From Streptomyces griseoincarnatus (GTDB taxonomy: Bacteria > Actinomycetota > Actinomycetes > Streptomycetales > Streptomycetaceae): DNA of 64,000 bases. The stretch spans positions 62,001 to 126,000 of the forward strand of contig BMTH01000003.1 of NCBI GenBank assembly GCA_014649575.1, read 5' to 3'. The notes under the pieces were generated by a model. It made no database searches. It was not told the origin of the DNA and worked only from the letters and a program-made list of their open reading frames with translations. This document shows positions 8,649 through 17,387 of the stretch, one piece after another (the first letter of the stretch is position 1; each line of letters starts with the position of its first letter). Position numbers and translations under genes: made by a program.

Positions 8649-8681
8649 CGAGGGGCCCGGTCCGATGGACCGGGCCCCTCG
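8649..8681 (+). terminator. Hairpin terminator after tRNA-Ser(CGA)
   Basis: Perfect 15-bp stem (CGAGGGGCCCGGTCC and its complement) with a 3-nt loop, 9 nt past the tRNA. There is no T-run, as is usual in Streptomyces. Confidence 0.9.
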
Positions 8682-8810
8682 TCGTCGTCCGGTCCCTCTC
8701 CGCCCGGTACGCTCCGTGACCGATCTTCACTCCCATGGCCAAGCCGGGGTGCCGCGTCCGTCATCCGAACGCAGTGTTGCCGGCAGGTTCTCCCTCGAGG
8801 AAGAAGGGTC

Positions 8811-9794
8811 ATGGCACACATACGACGCATCCTCGCCCGGCGGTCACTTCCCCTGGCCGTCCTCCTTCCGGCCGCCGCCGTGATGGCCGCAGGCCCCTCC
8901 CTGGCGTCGGAGGGCGGAGGCAGTGCCCCGCCCACTGACGGGACATCAGGGAGCGCCAAACCGACGATCGTGCTGGTGCACGGGTACTGGGCGGACGCCT
9001 CCGGCTGGGACCGGATCGTCGAGAGCCTGCAGGCGCAGGGCCATCCCGTGGTGGCCACCGCGAACCCGCTGCGCAGCCTGTCCGGCGACGCCGACCACCT
9101 CGCTGCCCGGCTCAGGTCGATCGAGGGTCCCATCGTCCTGGTCGGGCACTCCTACGGCGGAGCCGTCATCACCAACGCCGCCGCCGACATCCCGAACGTG
9201 GAGTCCCTCGTCTACATCGCCGGGTTCGCGCCCGACAAGGGCGAGACCGCCTTCCAGCTCGCGGCCAAGTACCCGGGCAGCCGGGTGACGGACGACCCGA
9301 GCGCACCGGTGCCCACCGCGCTGAACGCCGTACCGCTCGGCGGCGACGCGACCAACGTGGATCTGTACCTCAAGCCGGAGAAGTTCGGCGACGTCTTCCT
9401 GAGCGACCGGCTCGGTGCGACCCGCACCCGGGTCCTGGCCGCCACCCAGCGGCCCGCCACCGCCGCCTCCGGCAACGAGCCGACGCAGGCAGTCGCGTGG
9501 AAGACCGTCCCGTCCTGGTACCTCGTCCCCACCGACGACCGCACCATCGGCACCGACAACCTGCGTTTCATGGCCGAGCGGGCCAAGGCCACCACCGTCG
9601 AGGTCGACGCGCCGCACGCCGTCATGGAGACCAACCCGGACGACGTCACCCACCTGATCCTGCGTGCCGCGGGCGACTCCCGGCCCAGTCTCGCCAAGAC
9701 CGGCACGAGCGGCCGGACGGCGGTCCTCGGCGGCACGGCGGTGCTCGCCGTCGCCGCGGGCACAGTGATCGCGATCCGCGCCCGCCGCGCCTGA
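8811..9794 (+). CDS. Secreted alpha/beta hydrolase with LAxTG sortase signal
   Basis: 327 residues from the ATG at 8811 (AGAAGGG upstream). Residues 1-31 form a signal peptide (RRILARR then a hydrophobic stretch ending in SLAS). TIVLVHGYWADASGWD is the oxyanion-loop HGxW region and VLVGHSYGGAV holds the nucleophile Ser. A late PHAVMETNPD provides the probable catalytic His. The C-terminus reads LAKTGTSGR, then about 18 hydrophobic residues, then IRARRA. This is a complete class E sortase signal (LAxTG), so the mature enzyme should be covalently attached to the cell wall. The substrate is unknown; esterases of this type resemble plant hydroxynitrile-lyase/methylesterase relatives. Confidence 0.9.
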   Translation: MAHIRRILARRSLPLAVLLPAAAVMAAGPSLASEGGGSAPPTDGTSGSAKPTIVLVHGYWADASGWDRIVESLQAQGHPVVATANPLRSLSGDADHLAARLRSIEGPIVLVGHSYGGAVITNAAADIPNVESLVYIAGFAPDKGETAFQLAAKYPGSRVTDDPSAPVPTALNAVPLGGDATNVDLYLKPEKFGDVFLSDRLGATRTRVLAATQRPATAASGNEPTQAVAWKTVPSWYLVPTDDRTIGTDNLRFMAERAKATTVEVDAPHAVMETNPDDVTHLILRAAGDSRPSLAKTGTSGRTAVLGGTAVLAVAAGTVIAIRARRA

Positions 9795-9883
9795 CCGCGC
9801 CGTCGAGAGGTCCGCCCCTCGGTGACGCGCGCCGCACCGGGTCGCTCCGTAACGACCCTTCACCTTCCCCCGCCACCGCCCCA

Positions 9884-9913
9884 GAAGCGCCCCGTCGTCA
9901 GGCGGGGCCCTTC
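9884..9913 (+). terminator. Hairpin terminator after the hydrolase gene
   Basis: GAAGCGCCCCG and CGGGGCCCTTC pair with one C/C mismatch around an 8-nt loop, 90 nt beyond the hydrolase stop. Confidence 0.6.
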
Positions 9914-9979
9914 GTGCGATCATGGGCCCGCTCGATGCACGCGTGACAGCAGTGGGATCCGTGACAGGGGAGGGCCGCG

Positions 9980-10156
9980 ATGGCGGTGAACGCGAAGAAG
10001 GCCGCCGTCTATCTGGTGGTGGTCTTCGTGCTGTACGTGATCATCACGGATCCCGAGACCGCCGGCGACTACGTCACCATCGGGTTCCAGGGCATCTCGG
10101 ACGCCGCGAAGGCGATCGGCGACTTCATGACCTGGCTGGCCGCAGGAGGCGAGTGA
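9980..10156 (+). CDS. Small membrane protein upstream of Dabb gene
   Basis: 58 residues from the ATG at 9980, with GGGGAGGG 7-14 nt upstream. MAVNAKKAAVYLVVVFVLYV is a short cytoplasmic start running into one transmembrane helix (about residues 8-23); ITDPETAGDYVTIGFQGISD follows, then a second weakly amphipathic helix. The stop codon overlaps the start of the Dabb gene by one base (TGATG), indicating coupled translation. Function unknown. Confidence 0.8.
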   Translation: MAVNAKKAAVYLVVVFVLYVIITDPETAGDYVTIGFQGISDAAKAIGDFMTWLAAGGE

Positions 10157-10449
10157 TGATCCGGCACCTGGTGCTCTTCAAGCTGAACGAGGGCGTCCGC
10201 CGCGACGACCCGAAGGTCGTCGAAGGCGTGGAGGCCTTCCGCGCGCTGGAGGGGAAGATCCCGGAGATCCGCTTCTGGGAATGCGCCTGGAACATCAGCG
10301 ACCGCCCCATCGCGTACGACTTCGCGATCAACTCCGCGTTCGACGACGCCGAGGCGCTGCGCCGCTACGTCGAGCACCCGGACCACCGGACGGGGGTCGG
10401 ACTGTGGCGCGAGTTCGCCACGTGGGTGATCGCCGACTACGAGTTCTGA
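10156..10449 (+). CDS. Dabb-domain (stress-responsive A/B barrel) protein
   Basis: 97 residues. MIRHLVLFKLNEGV is the typical first strand, and YDFAINSAFDDAEALRRYVEHPDH is the conserved later segment including the HP-x-H motif. The fold is a small dimeric ferredoxin-like barrel found in stress proteins and some cyclases; no activity can be assigned. It is translationally coupled to the 58-residue membrane protein and is followed by a strong terminator ahead of the sigma-factor genes. Confidence 0.93.
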   Translation: MIRHLVLFKLNEGVRRDDPKVVEGVEAFRALEGKIPEIRFWECAWNISDRPIAYDFAINSAFDDAEALRRYVEHPDHRTGVGLWREFATWVIADYEF

Positions 10450-10469
10450 CGCCCCCTCCGCACTCCGTG

Positions 10470-10505
10470 CGGCGAGGCCCCCTGCCGCTGCAGGGGGCCT
10501 CGCCG
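10470..10505 (+). terminator. Strong hairpin terminator after Dabb gene
   Basis: Perfect 15-bp stem CGGCGAGGCCCCCTG with a 6-nt loop, starting 20 nt after the stop. Confidence 0.9.
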
Positions 10506-10640
10506 CGTCAGGCGCCCCCTCCCGCCCTCAACACGGAATATGCGGTGCTTGCACACAGTGAGTCAGTCTTGTGATGCTATGACCGCTTTTGACGGATGAG
10601 TTGACGGACGATGTAAGCGAATGAAGAGGTGGCGTTGACC

Positions 10641-11471
10641 GTGTCGGCCAGTTCCGCGCCGCCCCAGGACGAGGTGTCCCCCGACGCGGTCCAGACCCCC
10701 GCCAAGCGCCGCGGCGCGGACACCAGGGCCCTGACCCAGGTGTTGTTCGGTCAGCTCAAGAACCTGGAGCCGGGCACGCCGGAGCACGCCCGCGTGCGGG
10801 CGGCGCTCATCGAGGCGAACCTCCCGCTCGTGCGCTACGCGGCCGCCCGCTTCCGCTCCCGGAACGAGCCGATGGAGGACGTCGTCCAGGTCGGCACCAT
10901 CGGCCTCATCAACGCCATCGACCGCTTCGACCCCGAGCGGGGCGTGCAGTTCCCGACCTTCGCGATGCCGACCGTCGTCGGCGAGATCAAGCGGTACTTC
11001 CGCGACAACGTCCGCACCGTCCACGTACCGCGCCGGCTGCACGAGCTGTGGGTTCAGGTGAACAGCGCGACGGAGGACCTCACCACCGCCTTCGGGCGCA
11101 CCCCGACCACCGCCGAGATCGCCGAGCGGCTGCGCATCTCCGAGGAGGAGGTGCTGTCCTGCATCGAGGCCGGCCGGTCGTACCACGCCACCTCGCTGGA
11201 GGCCGCGCAGGAGGGCGACGGGATGCCCGGCCTGCTGGACCGGCTCGGCTACGAGGACCCCGCCCTGGACGGCGTGGAGCACCGCGACCTCGTCCGGCAC
11301 CTCCTCGTGCAGCTGCCGGAGCGCGAGCAGCGCATCCTGCTGCTGCGTTACTACAGCAACCTGACGCAGTCCCAGATCAGCGCCGAGCTGGGCGTCTCGC
11401 AGATGCACGTGTCCCGGCTGCTGGCCCGCAGCTTCCAGCGGCTGAGGTCCGCAAACAGGATCGACGCGTAA
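10641..11471 (+). CDS. sigF: SigB/SigF-type RNA polymerase sigma factor, sigF-like
   Basis: 276 residues from the GTG at 10641, chosen because GAAGAGG lies 11-17 nt upstream; GTG 10629 and TTG 10635 are alternatives. Region 2 is [20 protein letters not shown] and [15 protein letters not shown]; region 2.4 is [19 protein letters not shown]. Region 3 and the region 4 helix-turn-helix ([20 protein letters not shown]) are intact. There is no region 1.1. SigB-type sigma factors in Streptomyces act in stress and spore maturation and are usually held by anti-sigma kinases. The position just before the sigN-like gene supports the sigF name; naming rests on remembered order. Confidence 0.88.
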   Translation: MSASSAPPQDEVSPDAVQTPAKRRGADTRALTQVLFGQLKNLEPGTPEHARVRAALIEANLPLVRYAAARFRSRNEPMEDVVQVGTIGLINAIDRFDPERGVQFPTFAMPTVVGEIKRYFRDNVRTVHVPRRLHELWVQVNSATEDLTTAFGRTPTTAEIAERLRISEEEVLSCIEAGRSYHATSLEAAQEGDGMPGLLDRLGYEDPALDGVEHRDLVRHLLVQLPEREQRILLLRYYSNLTQSQISAELGVSQMHVSRLLARSFQRLRSANRIDA

Positions 11472-11621
11472 CCGTGAAGAGCGAATCACCCGAGGGTGCG
11501 AATCTGCGTTCTTTCCGGCCGATACTCCGTCAGACCCCTTGTTTCCAGGGCTGATTCGCGTCTCGCATGTCGACATGTCACTACAGCGCGTTGCCGACAT
11601 GTGACATTCTGCCGGAAGCGC

Positions 11622-11647
11622 GTTTGCCGGAGCCTCGGCGCCGGTAT
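11622..11647 (+). promoter_or_regulatory. Candidate SigB-family promoter of sigN-like gene
   Basis: GTTT at 11622-11625, a 16-nt spacer and CGGTAT at 11642-11647 approximate the Streptomyces SigB-family pattern (GnnT-N14-16-GGGTAY), 70 nt before the sigN-like start. This would fit autoregulation, or activation by the preceding sigF-like product. It is one base off in the -10 box. Confidence 0.4.
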
Positions 11648-11717
11648 TCAGGTGAAGGCTGCGTTCCCCGGTTCGGGAGCGTTCGCCGCGACCGTCCCGC
11701 GACCCAAAGGGGGTGGC

Positions 11718-12620
11718 ATGTCCGCAGAACAGGGCAGCTCGAAGGTGCTCACGCTCGCGGAGAGCGAGTCAGCTCCCCATGCTCTCGACGCACTCGGCCC
11801 CATCGACGAGGGCCCGGCCCTCGTCGCCACACCCGCTCCGGAGGTCCCGGAGACGGCGGCCCTCGACACCCGCACCTTGTCCCGCTCCCTGTTCCTGCGG
11901 CTCGCCGTGCTCGACGAGGACAGCCCGGAGCGCGCCTACGTCCGGGACACGCTGATCGAGCTCAACCTCCCCCTCGTGCGGTACGCGGCGGCGCGGTTCC
12001 GCTCGCGCAACGAGCCGATGGAGGACATCGTCCAGGTCGGCACCATCGGGCTGATCAAGGCGATCGACCGCTTCGACTGCGAACGGGGCGTGGAGTTCCC
12101 GACGTTCGCGATGCCGACGGTGGTCGGGGAGATCAAGCGGTTCTTCCGCGACACGTCGTGGTCGGTGCGGGTGCCGCGCCGGCTCCAGGAGCTGCGGCTG
12201 GCGCTGACCAAGGCCGGCGACGAGCTCTCACAGAAGCTGGACCGCTCCCCGACGGTGAGCGAACTCGCCGCCGTGCTGGGCGTGTCCGAGGAGGACGTCG
12301 TCGACGGCCTCGCGGTGGGGAACGCCTACACGGCGTCCTCGCTGGACTCCCCCGCCCCGGAGGACGACGGCGGCGAGGGCTCGCTGGCGGACCGCCTCGG
12401 CTACGAGGACACGGCGCTGGAGGGCGTGGAGTACCGGGAGTCGCTGAAGCCCCTGCTGGCGAAGCTGCCGCCGCGTGAGCGGCGGATCATCATGCTGCGG
12501 TTCTTCGCGAACATGACGCAGTCGCAGATCGGGGAGGAGGTGGGCATCTCGCAGATGCATGTCTCTCGTCTGCTGACGCGCACCCTGGCCCAGCTGCGGG
12601 AGGGGCTCATCTCGGACTGA
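11718..12620 (+). CDS. sigN: SigB/SigF-type RNA polymerase sigma factor, sigN-like
   Basis: 300 residues from the ATG at 11718, with AAAGGGGG just upstream. After a 75-residue variable N-terminus come region 2 ([35 protein letters not shown]), region 2.4 ([19 protein letters not shown]) and region 4 ([20 protein letters not shown]). It is close enough to the preceding gene to be an ancient tandem duplicate. In S. coelicolor SigN works in the subapical stem of aerial hyphae and drives nepA; a nepA-like gene is at 43667 here. The 246-bp gap to sigF suggests its own promoter. Confidence 0.85.
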   Translation: MSAEQGSSKVLTLAESESAPHALDALGPIDEGPALVATPAPEVPETAALDTRTLSRSLFLRLAVLDEDSPERAYVRDTLIELNLPLVRYAAARFRSRNEPMEDIVQVGTIGLIKAIDRFDCERGVEFPTFAMPTVVGEIKRFFRDTSWSVRVPRRLQELRLALTKAGDELSQKLDRSPTVSELAAVLGVSEEDVVDGLAVGNAYTASSLDSPAPEDDGGEGSLADRLGYEDTALEGVEYRESLKPLLAKLPPRERRIIMLRFFANMTQSQIGEEVGISQMHVSRLLTRTLAQLREGLISD

Positions 12621-12753
12621 CGTCCGCGGACCTGCCTGTGAGCGCGGAGGCGCTCGGCTCCTTCGGGGCCGGGTGCCTTCGCGCTCTTTCGTTGCGGGCA
12701 GCGCCGCGCACCGCTTCGGCGCGCCTCCGGGCGGGCGCGGGTGCGGGCCGGTG

Positions 12754-12784
12754 GGGGCCGGTCGCGCGGTTCCCCGCGCCCCTT
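12754..12784 (+). repeat. Streptomyces intergenic G+C-rich repeat, copy 1
   Basis: Contains GCGCGGTTCCCCGCGCCCC preceded by GGGCCGGT. It is nearly identical to the element at 12841, in the 292-bp gap after sigN. Short sequences of this type recur between genes in Streptomyces; function unknown. Confidence 0.6.
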
Positions 12785-12840
12785 GAGAGTGTGGTCGTCG
12801 CCGTGCCGGGAGAGCGGACCGGGACGGCCACGTGCCCGTG

Positions 12841-12871
12841 CGGGCCGGTGGCGCAGTTCCCCGCGCCCCCA
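12841..12871 (+). repeat. Streptomyces intergenic G+C-rich repeat, copy 2
   Basis: Contains GCGCAGTTCCCCGCGCCCC preceded by CGGGCCGGTG, in the same orientation as copy 1 about 87 bp away. It ends 40 bp before the convergent small membrane-protein gene. Confidence 0.6.
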
Positions 12872-12912
12872 AGGGTGTGGCCGCCGAGGGGGTCGCCCCG
12901 GCGGCTCACTCT

Positions 12913-13107
12913 CTACTTCAGTGCGAGCCAGGCCACCGCGGCGACGACGGCGACCGCGGCGACGATGCCGATGATCAGGCCGATCCGCGGGCCGCCGCCC
13001 GTGGCCGCCGGCTGACCGGCCTGGGGAGCCTCGTCGACGAACGCGCGGAACATCTGGGTGCTGCCGGCGGGGTCGTGATGGCCCTGCGGGCCCTGGGTGT
13101 TAGCCAT
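12913..13107 (-). CDS. Small C-terminally anchored membrane protein
   Basis: 64 residues from the ATG at 13107. A hydrophilic N-terminus (MANTQGPQGHHDPAGSTQMF) leads to PRIGLIIGIVAAVAVVAAVA, a single C-terminal transmembrane helix ending WLALK. The topology is a tail-anchored cytoplasmic protein. No family is recognised. It is convergent with sigN and divergent from the marR gene. Confidence 0.72.
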   Translation of the reverse strand: MANTQGPQGHHDPAGSTQMFRAFVDEAPQAGQPAATGGGPRIGLIIGIVAAVAVVAAVAWLALK

Positions 13108-13244
13108 GGACCGAGACCCTAGCGAATCAGCGTCCGGCGCCCCAAGCGGGGCGGGATCGACGGGGTAGGCCGCTCCCACCTGCGTGTTTACTGACGCGAT
13201 TACTTGCCTTTGCCAAGTTTTTGGCTCGGACAGTCTGATTTTAT

Positions 13245-13287
13245 TTGCCTTCAGCAACCATCGATACCTACGGTTGCTTTAAGCAAC
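13245..13287 (+). promoter_or_regulatory. MarR operator region upstream of marR-MFS operon
   Basis: GTTGCTTTAAGCAAC at 13273-13287 is a perfect 7-bp-arm palindrome, ending 14 nt before the regulator start. A second TTGC-N5-GCAA site lies at 13245-13257. The two centres are about 29 bp apart. They are the likely binding sites for the MarR protein encoded immediately downstream. Confidence 0.75.
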
Positions 13288-13301
13288 GAAACGGAGGTGC
13301 C

Positions 13302-13793
13302 ATGGCCGAGTCGGCACAGTACGAGGAGCTGGTCCGGCAGTTCAGCGCCTTCGGCGCCGTCAAACGGGAGATGAGCCGGCTGATGCCGTCGGACTGCCCC
13401 AGCGGCTCCGCGGCCGCGCTGACCGTGCTGGGCCGCCATGGCGACATGCGCATGAGCAGGCTCGCCGAGCTGCTGTCCGTCGACATGTCCGTCACCAGCC
13501 GGCACGTCACCCATCTGGCGGAGCGCGGCTGGATCGAGCGCTCCCCCGACCCCGCCGACAAGCGGTCCCGCATCCTGCGCCTCACCCCGGCCGGCCAGAC
13601 CCGGCTCGACGAGCTGTTCCGGCGCACGAGCCAGCTGCTCGCGGAGCGGCTGGGCGACTGGTCGGACGAGGAGGTCGACGACCTCACCCGGCTGATGGCC
13701 CGGCTCAGGGACAGCTTCGGCGACCCGCGCACCGTGCCCCGGCAGGCGTCTCCGTCACTCGAACAGACCACCCGTACACCCGCAAGCACCTAA
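13302..13793 (+). CDS. MarR-family transcriptional regulator
   Basis: 163 residues from the ATG at 13302 (GGAGGTG upstream). The winged helix-turn-helix is intact: MRMSRLAELLSVDMSVTSRH, then RGWIERSPDPADKRSRILRL with the Asp-Lys-Arg wing. It lies 13 nt before the MFS transporter gene and after a TTGC/GCAA palindrome, so it most likely autoregulates and represses the pump until a ligand binds. From memory, a MarR-MFS pair in S. coelicolor has been tied to multidrug efflux; orthology is not tested. Confidence 0.93.
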   Translation: MAESAQYEELVRQFSAFGAVKREMSRLMPSDCPSGSAAALTVLGRHGDMRMSRLAELLSVDMSVTSRHVTHLAERGWIERSPDPADKRSRILRLTPAGQTRLDELFRRTSQLLAERLGDWSDEEVDDLTRLMARLRDSFGDPRTVPRQASPSLEQTTRTPAST

Positions 13794-13806
13794 GAGAAGG
13801 AAGTCC

Positions 13807-16344
13807 ATGGCAACGACCACACCGAACGGTGTGCGGGCTCATGCCAAGCACGGGGGAGGCTCCTCCACGGACGCTCCGATGACCCATCGGCAGATCATGG
13901 AGGCGCTGTCCGGGCTGCTGCTCGGCATGTTCTGCGCCATCCTGTCGTCGACCATCGTCACCAACGCCCTGCCCGAGATCGTCTCCGACCTCGGCGGCGG
14001 CCAGAGCGCCTACACCTGGGTCGTCACCGCCTCGCTGCTGACGATGACCGCCTCCACCCCCCTGTGGGGCAAGCTCGCCGACCTCATCAGCAAGAAGGCC
14101 CTGGTCCAGACGGCCCTGGTGATCTTCGTGATCGGCTCGATCGTGGCCGGCACGGCGCAGAACCCGGGCATGCTGATCACCGCGCGCGCCATCCAGGGCC
14201 TCGGCGGCGGCGGTCTCGCCGCGCTGGCCCAGATCATCATGGCCGCGATGATCTCCCCGCGTGAGCGCGGGCGGTACTCCGGCTACCTGGGCGCGACCTT
14301 CGCGGTCGCGACCGTCGGCGGCCCGCTGCTCGGCGGCGTCATCACCGACACCAGCTGGCTCGGCTGGCGCTGGTGCCTCTACGTCGGCGTCCCCTTCGCG
14401 CTCATCGCGCTGGTCGTGCTGCAGAAGACGCTGAACCTGCCCCTGGTGAAGCGGGAGGTCAAGGTCGACTGGGCCGGCGCCTTCTTCGTCACCGCGGCCG
14501 TCTCCCTGCTGCTCGTCTGGGTCACCTTCGCCGACGACAAGTACGACTGGATGTCGTGGCAGACGGGTGTGATGGTCGGCGGCGCGCTCGTGCTGACGCT
14601 GATCTTCCTGCTCGTCGAGTCCAAGGCGAGCGAGCCGATCATCCCGCTGCGCCTGTTCCGCAACCGGACCATCACGCTGGCGTCGCTGGCCTCGCTGTTC
14701 GTCGGTATCGCGATGTTCGCGGGCACCGTCTACTTCAGCCAGTACTTCCAGCTCGCCCGGGACAAGTCCCCGACCATGTCGGGCGTCATGACCATCCCGA
14801 TGATCGGCGGTCTGTTCATATCGTCGACCGTCTCCGGCATCGTCATCACCAGGACCGGCCGCTGGAAGGCCTGGCTGCTGGCGGGCGGCGTGCTGCTCAC
14901 GGCGGGTATCGGCCTGCTGAGCACCATTCGCTACGACACCCCGTACTGGCACGTCGGCGTCTTCATGGCGCTGATGGGTCTGGGCGTCGGCATGATGATG
15001 CAGAACCTGGTGCTCTGCACGCAGAACCAGGTGGCCCCGAGCGATCTGGGCGCGGCCTCCTCCGTGGTCACGTTCTTCCGCTCGCTCGGCGGCGCGGTGG
15101 GCGTCTCCGTGCTCGGCTCGGTGATGTCGTCCCGGATCAGCCACTACGCGGCGGACACCATCGGCACGCTCAGCCCGCAGGAGCAGGCGGCGGCCGCCAA
15201 GGCCTCCGGCAGCGGCACCATCCCCGACATGGACCTGCTGCCCCCGGGCATCCGCACCTGGCTGGAGAGCGCCTACGGCCACGGCATCGCCGACATCTTC
15301 CTGTACGTCGCGCCGATCGCCCTGCTCGGCTTCCTGGTGACGGTCTTCATCAAGGAGGTCCCGCTGCGGACCACCGGCGCGCTGGCCCAGGCCGCGCAGG
15401 AGCAGGCCGCCGCGGCCGGCGACCCGGTCGCCCCGACCGCCGCCGAGGCCGCGTCCGTCCCCGTCGGGGACGCCGCCCCCGCGGGCTCCGCCGCCGCGGA
15501 GACGCAGGCCGCCGCGGAGGACACCTTCGCCCAGCCGGTGTCCGCCGTCGCCACCGCGGTCCGGCCCGAGGGGTCCGCCTCCTCCGGCATCCCGGTGCGC
15601 GGCTTCGTCCGGGGCGCCGACAGCACCCCGGTGCCCCGCGCCGCCGTCACGCTGATCTCCCTGGGCGGCCGCCAGCTGGGCCGCTCCGTGGCCCAGGACG
15701 ACGGCTCCTACGCGGTGGACGCGCCCTCGGCGGGGTCGTACGTCCTGATCGCCGCCGCCGACGGGCACCAGCCGCAGGCGTCGACAGTCGTGGTGAACGG
15801 CGAGCCGGTGTCCTACGACGTCCTGCTCAGCGGCACCAGCGGCATGACCGGTGCGGTCCGCGCGGCGGACACCGGGCAGCCGGTGAAGGACGCGATGGTG
15901 ATCGTCACCGACGTACGCGGGGACCTGCTGGCCACCGGGACCACCGGTGAGCAGGGCGAGTTCTCCTTCGCCGAGCTGGTGCCGGGCGCTGTGACCGTGG
16001 CGGTGAACGCCGCCGGGTACCGGCCGCGTGCCCTGCCGGTCGAGATCGGCGCCACGGGCGTCACCCGGGTCGAGGCCGACCTGGAGACCGGCGCCCACGT
16101 CCGGGGCGTGGTCCGCGCCCCGCACGGGCCGCTGGCCGACGCCCGGGTCACCCTGGTCGACGCCGCGGGCAACGTGGTCGGCACGGCCACGACCGGCGAC
16201 GACGGGGCGTACGCCTTCGCCGACCTGGACGGCGGCGAGTACACCGTCATCGCCACGGGCTACCCGCCGGTGGCGAGCGCCCTGACGGTCGCAGGCCCCG
16301 GTGTCGACGACCACGACATCGAGCTCGCCCACCCGGGCGAGTAA
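13807..16344 (+). CDS. DHA2-type MFS transporter with three C-terminal carboxypeptidase-regulatory-like repeats
   Basis: 845 residues. Residues about 35-530 form a 14-helix drug:H+ antiporter of the EmrB/QacA type. ITARAIQGLGGGGLAALAQI is motif C-like, and GKLADLISKKALV is the motif A loop. An Ala/Pro-rich linker follows. Residues about 592-845 hold three tandem beta-sandwich repeats of the CarboxypepD_reg type, each with an AxVTL...G...T..DG.Y.F pattern; one reads ARVTLVDAAGNVVGTATTGD. Ordinary DHA2 pumps end near residue 500-530, so this extension is unusual. Its side of the membrane depends on helix number; 14 helices would place it inside. It is MarR-controlled and precedes a YceI gene with the same repeat. 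Confidence 0.92.
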   Translation: MATTTPNGVRAHAKHGGGSSTDAPMTHRQIMEALSGLLLGMFCAILSSTIVTNALPEIVSDLGGGQSAYTWVVTASLLTMTASTPLWGKLADLISKKALVQTALVIFVIGSIVAGTAQNPGMLITARAIQGLGGGGLAALAQIIMAAMISPRERGRYSGYLGATFAVATVGGPLLGGVITDTSWLGWRWCLYVGVPFALIALVVLQKTLNLPLVKREVKVDWAGAFFVTAAVSLLLVWVTFADDKYDWMSWQTGVMVGGALVLTLIFLLVESKASEPIIPLRLFRNRTITLASLASLFVGIAMFAGTVYFSQYFQLARDKSPTMSGVMTIPMIGGLFISSTVSGIVITRTGRWKAWLLAGGVLLTAGIGLLSTIRYDTPYWHVGVFMALMGLGVGMMMQNLVLCTQNQVAPSDLGAASSVVTFFRSLGGAVGVSVLGSVMSSRISHYAADTIGTLSPQEQAAAAKASGSGTIPDMDLLPPGIRTWLESAYGHGIADIFLYVAPIALLGFLVTVFIKEVPLRTTGALAQAAQEQAAAAGDPVAPTAAEAASVPVGDAAPAGSAAAETQAAAEDTFAQPVSAVATAVRPEGSASSGIPVRGFVRGADSTPVPRAAVTLISLGGRQLGRSVAQDDGSYAVDAPSAGSYVLIAAADGHQPQASTVVVNGEPVSYDVLLSGTSGMTGAVRAADTGQPVKDAMVIVTDVRGDLLATGTTGEQGEFSFAELVPGAVTVAVNAAGYRPRALPVEIGATGVTRVEADLETGAHVRGVVRAPHGPLADARVTLVDAAGNVVGTATTGDDGAYAFADLDGGEYTVIATGYPPVASALTVAGPGVDDHDIELAHPGE

Positions 16345-16453
16345 CCCGAGTCCCGGCCCGTGGCGGGTTCGCGCGTCCTGTAGCGGAGACGCGCCCCGCC
16401 GCGGGCCGGTCGTATCACGACCTTTTCATGAGCCTTCGCAGGGAGAAGACGGG

Positions 16454-17275
16454 ATGCCACTGACCGCGAGGATCCGCACCCGGGACGGATGGGCCGTGTC
16501 GCACGCGGTCGTCACGCTGACCGACGGAACCGGCAGCCAGGTGCTGCGCGCCGAGGCGGACGCCGAGGGCGCCGTCCGGGACGCCACCGAGCTGGCACCG
16601 GGCGCGTACACCGTCGTCGTGACCGCGGTCGGGTACGCGCCCGCCGCCGCCAGCGCCCTCGTCACCGCGAGCGGGCGCGCGGAGGTCGGGACGGTGACGC
16701 TGGCCAGGGCCGGGGGCACGGAGCTGCCGCCGCCCGGCCCGTGGGCCGTCGACCCGGCGCACTCCAGCGTGGCCGCCGTCGCCCAGCACCTGGGCATCTC
16801 CAGCGTGCGGGGCAGGTTCACCGACTTCACCGCCCTGGTGGAGATCGCGCCCGACGACGTCACCAAGTCCCGAGTGGAGGCGGTGATCCGGGCCGGGTCC
16901 ATCGACACCGGCAACAGGATGCGCGACACCCACCTGCGGTCCCCGGACTTCCTGGACGTCGCGCGGCACCCCGAGATCACCTACCGGTCCACGGGGCTCA
17001 CCCAGGCGGGCACCGACCGCTGGACCGTGCACGGCGAGCTGACCATGCGCGGCGTGGTCCGCCCGGTCGACCTGGACCTGGCGTACCTCGGCACCGGCGC
17101 CGACCCGTGGGGCGGCACCCGGGCGGCCTTCCGGGCCACCACCGAGCTGCACCGCGAGGACTTCGCGATGAACTACAACCAGGTCGTCCAGGCCGGCATC
17201 GCCGCCGTCGGCACCACGCTCCGGGTGGAGCTGGACGTCCAGGCCGTGCAGGGCGAGAAGCTCCCGGAGGACTGA
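16454..17275 (+). CDS. YceI-family protein with N-terminal carboxypeptidase-regulatory-like domain
   Basis: 273 residues from the ATG at 16454 (GGGAGAAGACGGG upstream). Residues 1-95 are one CarboxypepD_reg-like sandwich (VVTLTDGTGSQVLRAEAD ... GAYTVVVTAVGYAPAA). Residues about 97-270 are a YceI lipocalin-like barrel: WAVDPAHSSVAAVAQHLGIS, RMRDTHLRSPDFLDVARHPE, ELTMRGVVRPVDLDL. YceI proteins bind isoprenoid-like lipids. No signal peptide is visible, unlike E. coli YceI. It is 109 nt behind the MFS gene and shares its unusual domain, so the two probably act together. Confidence 0.9.
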   Translation: MPLTARIRTRDGWAVSHAVVTLTDGTGSQVLRAEADAEGAVRDATELAPGAYTVVVTAVGYAPAAASALVTASGRAEVGTVTLARAGGTELPPPGPWAVDPAHSSVAAVAQHLGISSVRGRFTDFTALVEIAPDDVTKSRVEAVIRAGSIDTGNRMRDTHLRSPDFLDVARHPEITYRSTGLTQAGTDRWTVHGELTMRGVVRPVDLDLAYLGTGADPWGGTRAAFRATTELHREDFAMNYNQVVQAGIAAVGTTLRVELDVQAVQGEKLPED

Positions 17276-17387
17276 GCGCGACGCCCGGACCTGCACCGCT
17301 ACCGGTCTCGTCCCCGACGTGGTGCAATGGGCGGAGGGTCAGGAAGCGGCCTTGCCGATGCCGGACGACCGATTCCAGGTGAATCCC

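Noticed and set aside
13705..16332. 875-codon minus-strand frame opposite the MFS transporter
   Set aside because: Arg/Gly/His-rich shadow of a clear 14-helix transporter gene.
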